Positions 53,118 through 58,470 of a stretch of DNA of 64,000 nt are shown piece after piece. Positions within the stretch are counted from its first letter, which is position 1; every line of letters begins with the position of its first letter. Origin of the DNA: Hyphomicrobiales bacterium (GTDB taxonomy: Bacteria; Pseudomonadota; Alphaproteobacteria; Rhizobiales; Xanthobacteraceae); assembly GCA_019243195.1 (NCBI GenBank), contig JAFAUQ010000044.1, positions 1 to 64,000 of the forward strand. Direction: 5' to 3'. A program made the translations under genes and the position numbers. The notes under the pieces are model-generated. The model had not been told where the DNA came from and did no database searches. It saw nothing but the letters and a program-made list of their open reading frames with translations.

Positions 53118-53194
53118 CGCTCCGTTAGCTCAGTTGGCAGAGCAGCCCCCCTGTAAGGGGCAGGTCGCGGGTTCGAATCCATGCACGGAGCACC
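53118..53194 (+). tRNA. tRNA-Thr-like (TGT), loop CCTGTAA (C33), irregular T-stem
   Basis: GCTCCGT/ACGGAGC acceptor, GCCCC-CCTGTAA-GGGGC anticodon arm, encoded ACCA. Confidence 0.75.
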
Positions 53195-53282
53195 ATTTCA
53201 GTAATCAGTGATCAGTAATCAGTGACCAAGGCGCGATTTATGGTCACTGGCGACTGATCACTGATCACTGATCACCGATTAT

Positions 53283-53360
53283 GCGCCAGTAGCCCAATCG
53301 GCAGGAGGCAGCTCTCTCAGAAAGAGTTCAGTGCAGGTTCGAATCCTGCTTGGCGCACCA
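53283..53360 (+). tRNA. tRNA-Leu-like (CAG) with short variable loop
   Basis: GCGCCAG/TTGGCGC, GCTCT-CTCAGAA-AGAGT, GCAGG-TTCGAAT-CCTGC, ACCA. Confidence 0.75.
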
Positions 53361-53445
53361 TTCAGTGACCAGTTATCAGTGATCAGTAATCAGAACGGCG
53401 GAACTTCGATCTGATCACTGATTGCTGGTCAATGATTACTGATCC

Positions 53446-53520
53446 GTCCCGTGACGCATCTGGCGAGGCGGTCCGCCTGTCGAGCGGATGAGAGGGATTC
53501 GATTTCCCTACGGGGCGCCA
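53446..53520 (+). tRNA. tRNA-Asp (GTC)
   Basis: GTCCCGT/ACGGGGC, TCCGC-CTGTCGA-GCGGA, AGGGA-TTCGATT-TCCCT, GCCA. Confidence 0.8.
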
Positions 53521-53622
53521 TCCTGCTTCGCGCTGCGCGCTTCGCAGGAGGACTGTGGTAGAGGCTCGCGGGATGTAATTGCTCATCCGTCCTCCGACGT
53601 CTGTCCTCGGTCATCTGCTTCA

Positions 53623-53708
53623 GGAAGGCTCCGCTGAATGGTCGGCGACTGGTCCCGAAAACCAGGGTGACCGCGAGGTCAGGGGTTCGATTCCTCAGCC
53701 TTCCGCCA
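53623..53708 (+). tRNA. tRNA-Ser (CGA), class II, loop CCCGAAA (C33)
   Basis: GGAAGGC/GCCTTCC, CTGGT-CCCGAAA-ACCAG, long variable arm, TTCGATT, GCCA. Confidence 0.85.
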
Positions 53709-53821
53709 ATTCAGTGAACAGTGACCGGTAGTCAGTGATCAGAAACGTAAATGTTTTCCGATAGCGGACACTTATAACCGACCGCTGGTCACTGATCACT
53801 GATCACTGATCACTGACTAAC

Positions 53822-53897
53822 GCCTGGGAAGCTAATCTGGTGAAAGCGCCGCGCTGAAGTCGCGGAGAGGTGGGCTCGAAACCTACCCCAGGCACCA
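53822..53897 (+). tRNA. tRNA-Phe (GAA), T-loop CTCGAAA
   Basis: GCCTGGG/CCCAGGC, CCGCG-CTGAAGT-CGCGG, ACCA. Confidence 0.85.
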
Positions 53898-53977
53898 ACT
53901 CCAGGGATCGGTTATCAGTGATCAGGAATCACAATTCGCGTGAACTTTCTGATGCCTGATCCCTGACTTCTGAACAC

Positions 53978-54049
53978 GGGACACGAGCAAGGGCTCAGAC
54001 CGGCCTTGCAAGCTGGTCGGGCGCGGAGCGTTACCGCGGTGTTCCACCA
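53978..54049 (+). tRNA. tRNA-Ala-like (TGC), T-loop AGCGTTA, compact D-arm
   Basis: GGGACAC/GTGTTCC, CCGGC-CTTGCAA-GCTGG, CGCGG-AGCGTTA-CCGCG, ACCA. Confidence 0.7.
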
Positions 54050-54050
54050 T

Positions 54051-54129
54051 TCCGGTCAAAGCCGAGCAGGTGCACGGCGCCGCCTGTTAAGCGGAGAATA
54101 GGCAGGTTCGATTCCTGCGACCGGAGCCA
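54051..54129 (+). tRNA. tRNA-Asn (GTT)
   Basis: TCCGGTC/GACCGGA, CCGC-CTGTTAA-GCGG, GCAGG-TTCGATT-CCTGC, GCCA. Confidence 0.85.
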
Positions 54130-54168
54130 ATTTCATGATCCCTGATTCCTGATGCCAGATACCTGAAT

Positions 54169-54246
54169 CCATCCATAGCTCAGTCGGAGCAGAGCACCCG
54201 GTTGCGGACCGGGAGGTCGCAGGTTCGAGTCCTGCTGGATGGTCCA
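54169..54246 (+). tRNA. tRNA-Arg (GCG)
   Basis: CCATCCA/TGGATGG, CCCGG-TTGCGGA-CCGGG, GCAGG-TTCGAGT-CCTGC, TCCA. Confidence 0.85.
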
Positions 54247-54263
54247 ATTCCGAAATAGGCTTT

Positions 54264-54340
54264 CAGGGCGTAGCGCAGTCCGGCAGCGCTCCTGGCTTGG
54301 AACCAGGAGGTCGTAGGTTCGAATCCTACCGCCCTGACCA
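54264..54340 (+). tRNA. tRNA-Pro (TGG)
   Basis: CAGGGCG/CGCCCTG, CCTGG-CTTGGAA-CCAGG, GTAGG-TTCGAAT-CCTAC, ACCA. Confidence 0.92.
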
Positions 54341-54429
54341 CTTCTCGCGACCAAACAACGGGAGGCTCTCATGCGACGCCATGACTTCGACGAACTGCCG
54401 TCCTTTCGAAGTCTCGCGCAAGCGGAGGC

Positions 54430-54616
54430 GTGGGCTATGCCTCGGAAACGCAAGTGCGGCGCGGCGACCGCGTCGTGCACGGCGACAAGGAGCTGATCGA
54501 GAAGCTCGGGCGCAACGACCTGTGCCCGTGCGGTTCTGGACGGCGCTTTCAAGAAATGCTGCCTGCGCTCCGGCCGCTTCGACGGCAACGAACGCAATTA
54601 CTATGTCCGTGATTAG
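54430..54616 (+). pseudogene. SEC-C-motif mini-protein with apparent frameshift, inside the tRNA array
   Basis: [20 protein letters not shown](R) then +1 frame [23 protein letters not shown]. Confidence 0.6.
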
Positions 54617-54664
54617 AGCATGATCCCGAAAAGTGGGAACCGATTTTCGGAAAAGATCATGCTC
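54616..54664. repeat. GAGCATGATC palindrome (family G)
   Basis: GAGCATGATCCCGAAAAGTGGGAACCGATTTTCGGAAAAGATCATGCTC. Confidence 0.9.
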
Positions 54665-54712
54665 CAACAATAAATCACGCAACGGACTTCGGCCCGTTGC
54701 GTATTCGCACCC

Positions 54713-54798
54713 GGAGAGTTGGCCGAGCGGCAAGGCATCGCGGTGCTAACGCGACGAGACCGAAAGGTCGGGCAGGTTCGACTCCTGCACTCTCCCCC
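54713..54798 (+). tRNA. tRNA-Ser (GCT), class II, no encoded CCA
   Basis: GGAGAGT/ACTCTCC, TCGCG-GTGCTAA-CGCGA, variable arm CGAGACCGAAAGGTCG, GCAGG-TTCGACT-CCTGC. Confidence 0.88.
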
Positions 54799-54803
54799 GC
54801 GTC

Positions 54804-54880
54804 GCTCCGTTCGCCAAGCGGCCAAAGGCATCGGTCCCACACACCGACATTCCGGGGTTCAAATCCTCGACGGAGCACCA
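54804..54880 (+). tRNA. tRNA-Val (CAC), loop CCCACAC (C33)
   Basis: GCTCCGT/ACGGAGC, TCGGT-CCCACAC-ACCGA, CGGGG-TTCAAAT-CCTCG, ACCA. Confidence 0.8.
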
Positions 54881-54892
54881 TCATTCGCATGT

Positions 54893-56465
54893 CCGACCCG
54901 GACACATGGGTGACAGAACGTACCTAAGACATGGGTGACAACCTCGTGCCGATCGGGCTGTCGAGAAGTTGCAAGGCGTTGTGCTCCACGGGTTGAGCGT
55001 CAGCTGACGCGAAGGCGTCGGGTGCGTGGTGACGCATTCTTGGCATGATCATTATTGCTCGGCGCGCGCTTTCGCCGTCAATCCCGCGCGCCAAGAGGCG
55101 CGCCCCTTCGGTCGTTGGGGATTGACGGCTCAGCGCGACGAGCAAGTTGCGACCATGCCAACAGTGCCAGATAGCGCGTCCCCGGTCAGAGCGCTGGCGT
55201 CGTACCGGAGACATCGGAGACAAGCTTTGGACCGAACGGGTTATCGACGGTCTGCAAGGTTCTTTGCTCCAGATCGAAGTAGCCGAGATCGTATTGCATG
55301 AAGCTGACGAGCCAAATGCCTTCGTCGACTTCCTTGATGCCGAGCCGTTGACCAGCCAGGACGGTCGAGATGTTGATCTTCTTGCGATGCAAGCAGAGGC
55401 GCCCGCAGGCGGTGACGAGCACGTCGCGGTCGTGGAAGGGATAGGAGAGCTCGGGCAGGCCGTCGTAGCGACGCGGTGAAGTGGTATACAGTTGCGCCGG
55501 ACACTTCATGTCGAGCGCTTCGTGCGGTCTTTCGACGTTGAACTCCTGCACGAAGGCGTCGAAGCGAGCCTGCTGTTGCAAGATGTTCGATCCTGACGGC
55601 CGGGTCGCCTCCTTCTTGAGCGTGAGATGCATGCGCTCGTGCCGGCCATTCTGCTGTGGACAGCCAGGTTTGATGCGCTCGATCGCGATGCCGAGGCGAA
55701 GCCACCAGACCGAGAGCTTTGAGAGACCGAACAAGCCGTTTGGGCTCGCAAAAGGCACGCCGTTGTCGGAGCGGATGGACAGCGGCAGCCCTCGTTCGGC
55801 AAACAGGCGTTCGAAGGCGGTAAAGGCGAGGTCCTCGCGTGTCGACTCGAGTGCTTCACACATGAGCAGGAAGCGCGAAGCCTGATCAGTGACGGTGAGC
55901 TGATAGCAATAACGTGCATTGCCGAGCTTGAACTCACCTTTGAAGTCGGCACACCACAGATCATTGGGCGCGGCGCCTGGCGAGAGCGGGGTCCCCTGCG
56001 CACGATGGCGCCGGCCCGCGGCGCGCTTGACCAGACCATGGCGGTCGAGAACCGCGTGGATGGTGCTCTTGGCTGGAAGGCGAACGTCGCCTTTGAGCCG
56101 CCGAAGCAGAAGCTCGCGGATCTTGCGTGCTCCCCAATGCGGCTTCTCCCCTTTCAGGCGGACGATCAAGTTTTCGAGCTGCTGCGGCAGCTGATTGGCG
56201 TATCGCACCGGCCGTCGCGAACGGTCGGTAAGGGCCTCAAGACCATGTTCCTTGTAGCGATCGAATATCTTGTATCCGGTTTTCCGGGATATCCCGAAAT
56301 CCCGGCACACGTCCGTCATTGCCTCGCCATCCAACAATCGGCCGACAAAGCGTAGGCGCTCTTCCATCACCGAACTCGCTTTCCACGGCATCAACACCTC
56401 CCGCCAAAACGCGAAAAGTGTTACCCATGTGTCCGGTACGAAGTGTCACCCATGTCTCGGGTCGG
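54893..56465 (-). mobile_element. IS481-family-like insertion sequence
   Basis: Inverted ends CCGACCCGGACACATGGGTGACA... / ...TGTCACCCATGTCTCGGGTCGG flanking a transposase ORF. Confidence 0.75.
55186..56397 (-). CDS. IS481-family transposase (intact-looking)
   Basis: N-terminal HTH and rve core: DLWCADFKGEFKLGNARYCYQLTVTDQASRFLLMCEAL, SIRSDNGVPFASPNGLFGLSKLSVWWLRLGIAIERIKPGCPQQNGRHERMHLTLKKEA. Confidence 0.92.
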   Translation of the reverse strand: MLMPWKASSVMEERLRFVGRLLDGEAMTDVCRDFGISRKTGYKIFDRYKEHGLEALTDRSRRPVRYANQLPQQLENLIVRLKGEKPHWGARKIRELLLRRLKGDVRLPAKSTIHAVLDRHGLVKRAAGRRHRAQGTPLSPGAAPNDLWCADFKGEFKLGNARYCYQLTVTDQASRFLLMCEALESTREDLAFTAFERLFAERGLPLSIRSDNGVPFASPNGLFGLSKLSVWWLRLGIAIERIKPGCPQQNGRHERMHLTLKKEATRPSGSNILQQQARFDAFVQEFNVERPHEALDMKCPAQLYTTSPRRYDGLPELSYPFHDRDVLVTACGRLCLHRKKINISTVLAGQRLGIKEVDEGIWLVSFMQYDLGYFDLEQRTLQTVDNPFGPKLVSDVSGTTPAL

Positions 56466-56468
56466 TCA

Positions 56469-56543
56469 GCACGTGAGCCGGAAAAGCGACGGCGGCGGCC
56501 GATAACCGTCTGACAGGAGGGGCAGTACCTCCCGCGTGCACCA
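56469..56543 (+). tRNA. tRNA-Ile-like (GAT), loop CCGATAA (C33), T-loop GGCAGTA
   Basis: GCACGTG/CGCGTGC, GGCGG-CCGATAA-CCGTC, GGAGG-GGCAGTA-CCTCC, ACCA. Confidence 0.65.
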
Positions 56544-56585
56544 GACAAGGAGCAAACAAATGCCTGCGCACAAACGCGGGGTCAT

Positions 56586-56669
56586 GGACCCCGAGCGTAA
56601 AGCCTGGATCGGCCGGGCACGGGACTTTTAACCCCGCCGCAGGAGGTTCGAGCCCTCCGGGGTTCACCA
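56586..56669 (+). tRNA. tRNA-Lys-like (TTT), expanded D region
   Basis: GGACCCC/GGGGTTC, CGGGA-CTTTTAA-CCCCG, GGAGG-TTCGAGC-CCTCC, ACCA. Confidence 0.6.
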
Positions 56670-56741
56670 CCCTGCTTCGCGCTGTGCGCTTCGCAGGATT
56701 GCGTTTACCCCTCCGAAGCCTTGGCGGAGGAGGGCACCATT

Positions 56742-56817
56742 GGACCACTAGCTCAATGGGCAGAGCGGCCGGCTCTTAACCGGCAGGTTCGGGGATCGTG
56801 GCCCCGGTGGTCCTCCA
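56742..56817 (+). tRNA. tRNA-Lys (CTT), T-loop ATCGTGG
   Basis: GGACCAC/GTGGTCC, GCCGG-CTCTTAA-CCGGC, CGGGG-ATCGTGG-CCCCG, TCCA. Confidence 0.8.
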
Positions 56818-56853
56818 TCCTGCTTCGCGCGACGCGCTGCGCAGGACTATTGA

Positions 56854-56930
56854 TGCAGGCAGATCGGTTAGGGATCCGCGCGGTCTCATAAGCCGCGTTG
56901 AGCCGGGTGCGACCCCCGGGCCTGCAACCA
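56854..56930 (+). tRNA. tRNA-Met/Ile2-like (CAT), T-loop TGCGACC
   Basis: TGCAGGC/GCCTGCA, GCGGT-CTCATAA-GCCGC, CCGGG-TGCGACC-CCCGG, ACCA. Confidence 0.7.
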
Positions 56931-56932
56931 AT

Positions 56933-57004
56933 GGGGAACGAGCAAGGGCTCAGGTTCGCCTTGCAAGCAAGCCGTGCGGGGAGCGTTACCCCGGTTCTCC
57001 ACCA
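56933..57004 (+). tRNA. tRNA-Ala-like (TGC), second copy, T-loop AGCGTTA
   Basis: GGGGAAC/GTTCTCC, loop CTTGCAA, CGGGG-AGCGTTA-CCCCG, ACCA. Confidence 0.65.
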
Positions 57005-57008
57005 ATTT

Positions 57009-57088
57009 TCCGGTCAAAGCCAAGCAAGGTGCAAGGCGCTGCCTGTTAAGCAGAGATTAGCCCGGTTCGATTCCGGGGGCCGGAGCCA
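57009..57088 (+). tRNA. tRNA-Asn (GTT), second copy
   Basis: TCCGGTC/GGCCGGA, CTGC-CTGTTAA-GCAG, CCCGG-TTCGATT-CCGGG, GCCA. Confidence 0.8.
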
Positions 57089-57089
57089 C

Positions 57090-57164
57090 GGGAGCATCGT
57101 CTAACGGGAAGGATACGACCCTCTCAAGGTCGTGACGCGGGATCGTGGCCCGCTGCCCCTGCCA
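57090..57164 (+). tRNA. tRNA-Glu (CTC), T-loop ATCGTGG
   Basis: GGGAGCA/TGCCCCT (one mismatch), CGACC-CTCTCAA-GGTCG, GCGGG-ATCGTGG-CCCGC, GCCA. Confidence 0.75.
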
Positions 57165-57166
57165 AC

Positions 57167-57215
57167 GAGCATGATCCCGAAAAGTGGGAACCGGTTTTCG
57201 GAAAAGATCATGCTC
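57167..57215. repeat. GAGCATGATC palindrome (family G)
   Basis: GAGCATGATCCCGAAAAGTGGGAACCGGTTTTCGGAAAAGATCATGCTC. Confidence 0.9.
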
Positions 57216-57222
57216 CAAGAAC

Positions 57223-57305
57223 ACGCACGTAGCCGACGCCGGCTTCGAACCGGTGATCCGTAAACGGAGCTGAAAATGGGGGTTCGAGTCCTCCCGTGCG
57301 TGCCA
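57223..57305 (+). tRNA. tRNA-Arg-like (TCG), apparently D-arm-less with long variable region
   Basis: ACGCACG/CGTGCGT, GCCGG-CTTCGAA-CCGGT, GGGGG-TTCGAGT-CCTCC, GCCA. Confidence 0.5.
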
Positions 57306-57306
57306 T

Positions 57307-57470
57307 CAGTGCCGCGAACCCGAAGTTCGCACGGCAATTGCCGCGAGTCCGATTGCGAACTTCGGGTTCAAAGCGGCACTAGAATCATAGGTTTGCTAGT
57401 GTCCTTCGATTCCGAAGTTCGCTTCCGAACGTGCTGCAAACTCAGGCGAACTTCGGAATCGGGACACTAG
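57307..57470 (+). repeat. Family B double-hairpin repeat inside the tRNA array
   Basis: CAGTGCCGCGAACCCGAAGTTCGC..GCGAACTTCGGGTTCAAAGCGGCACTAG + CTAGTGTCCTTCGATTCCGAAGTTCGC..GCGAACTTCGGAATCGGGACACTAG. Confidence 0.85.
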
Positions 57471-57471
57471 A

Positions 57472-57546
57472 TTGGCATTTCGTTCAACGGCAGGACACCT
57501 GACTCTGACTCAGGGGATCATGGTTCGAATCCATGGAGGCCAACCA
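57472..57546 (+). tRNA. tRNA-Gln (CTG)
   Basis: TTGGC../..GGCCAA, CCTGA-CTCTGAC-TCAGG, CATGG-TTCGAAT-CCATG, CCA. Confidence 0.75.
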
Positions 57547-57708
57547 ATGGCACATGTGAGAAAAGGCATGCTCGTTTCGTCGCCGCAATGGCGGAAACAC
57601 TTGCGCGATTGGAAACGCATTTTCTGGAAGAAACATCGCAAGGCGGAAAAGGCCGCAGTTCGGCGCAGTGGCGAAACGGGAGCGCGGCGGTTTGCAAAAC
57701 CGCTTTGA
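57547..57708 (+). CDS. 53-aa very basic mini-protein, begins immediately after tRNA-Gln CCA
   Basis: MAHVRKGMLVSSPQWRKHLRDWKRIFWKKHRKAEKAAVRRSGETGARRFAKPL. Confidence 0.5.
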   Translation: MAHVRKGMLVSSPQWRKHLRDWKRIFWKKHRKAEKAAVRRSGETGARRFAKPL

Positions 57709-57795
57709 GCATGATCCCGAAAAGTGGGGACCGGTTTTCGGAAAAAGATCATGCTCCAAGAATATGAGCCGGCGCGACACCGGCGTGCGCCTCTA
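57662..57795 (+). tRNA. tRNA-Cys-like (GCA) split in the variable region by a family G palindrome
   Basis: GGCGCA/TGCGCC, GCGGT-TTGCAAA-ACCGC, then palindrome 57707-57757, then GCCGG-CGCGACA-CCGGC. Confidence 0.55.
57707..57757. repeat. GAGCATGATC palindrome (family G) within tRNA-Cys
   Basis: GAGCATGATCCCGAAAAGTGGGGACCGGTTTTCGGAAAAAGATCATGCTC. Confidence 0.9.
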
Positions 57796-57871
57796 GCCTC
57801 CGTAGCTCAGCGGACAGAGCGGCCGGCTTCTACCCGGCAGGTCGGGCGTTCAAATCGTCCCGGGGGAACCA
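57796..57871 (+). tRNA. tRNA-Arg (TCT)
   Basis: GCCTCCG/CGGGGGA, GCCGG-CTTCTAC-CCGGC, GGGCG-TTCAAAT-CGTCC, ACCA. Confidence 0.8.
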
Positions 57872-57888
57872 CATTGTTCCCGGCATAC

Positions 57889-57962
57889 ACCAGCGTGATG
57901 TAACGGCAGCATGGCGGCTTCCAACTCCGCTCGTCAGGGTTCAAATCCTTGCGCTGGTGCCA
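57889..57962 (+). tRNA. tRNA-Gly-like (TCC), enlarged anticodon loop
   Basis: ACCAGCG/CGCTGGT, GCGG-CTTCCAACT-CCGC, CAGGG-TTCAAAT-CCTTG, GCCA. Confidence 0.65.
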
Positions 57963-57987
57963 ACCTAACGGCCTCTCCCAATTTCAT

Positions 57988-58062
57988 GCGGGTATAGCTC
58001 AGAGGCAGAGCCGCGGTCTTCCAAACCGTCGGTCGCGGGTTCGATCCCCGCTGCCCGCTCCA
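57988..58062 (+). tRNA. tRNA-Gly (TCC), canonical
   Basis: GCGGGTA/TGCCCGC, CTTCCAA, GCGGG-TTCGATC-CCCGC, TCCA. Confidence 0.93.
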
Positions 58063-58066
58063 ATCG

Positions 58067-58134
58067 GAGCATTTTCCGGAAAAAGCCTGCCCCGCACTCG
58101 ATGCGGGGTGGGCACCGGTTTTCCGTAGAAAATG
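58067..58134. repeat. Variant palindrome related to family G with nested CCCCGCACTCGATGCGGGG hairpin
   Basis: GAGCATTTTCCGGAAAAAGCCTGCCCCGCACTCGATGCGGGGTGGGCACCGGTTTTCCGTAGAAAATGC. Confidence 0.7.
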
Positions 58135-58149
58135 CGACCAAATAGATTC

Positions 58150-58226
58150 GCCGCCTTCGTCTAGCGGAACAGGACCCCGGTCCTTCAAACCGGTCGACGC
58201 GGGTTCGAATCCCGCAGGCGGCGCCA
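58150..58226 (+). tRNA. tRNA-Glu (TTC), loop CCTTCAA (C33)
   Basis: GCCGCCT/AGGCGGC, CCGGT-CCTTCAA-ACCGG, GCGGG-TTCGAAT-CCCGC, GCCA. Confidence 0.9.
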
Positions 58227-58234
58227 CTTTTGCT

Positions 58235-58308
58235 GGAGCATGATCTTTTCCGAAAACCGGTACCCACTCCGCATCGAGTGCGGGGCAGGCTTTTTCGGGA
58301 TCATGCGC
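58235..58308. repeat. Family G palindrome with internal GCATCGAGTGC insert
   Basis: GAGCATGATCTTTTCCGAAAACCGGTACCCACTCCGCATCGAGTGCGGGGCAGGCTTTTTCGGGATCATGCG. Confidence 0.75.
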
Positions 58309-58311
58309 TAT

Positions 58312-58387
58312 TCGGGGGTGGCGCAACTGGCGGCGCGGCCGACTTTGAATCGGCAGGTTGAAGGTTCGAGCCCTTCCCCCCGAGCCA
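58312..58387 (+). tRNA. tRNA-Gln (TTG)
   Basis: TCGGGGG/CCCCCGA, GCCGA-CTTTGAA-TCGGC, GAAGG-TTCGAGC-CCTTC, GCCA. Confidence 0.92.
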
Positions 58388-58470
58388 TCCCACCAGTAAT
58401 CAGTGACCAGTAACCAGTGACCAAGCAGGCCGCAAGTTCGGTCGTGTGATCGCTGATCACTGATTACTGG

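Noticed and set aside
53141-53160. Reading the first array tRNA as Tyr (GTA) by shifting the loop
   Set aside because: The shifted register destroys the anticodon stem; the Thr(TGT)/C33 register gives five pairs.
53521-53622. Possible additional degenerate tRNA between Asp and Ser (GGATGTAATTGCTCATCC segment)
   Set aside because: Could not find acceptor and T-arm pairing; left unannotated.
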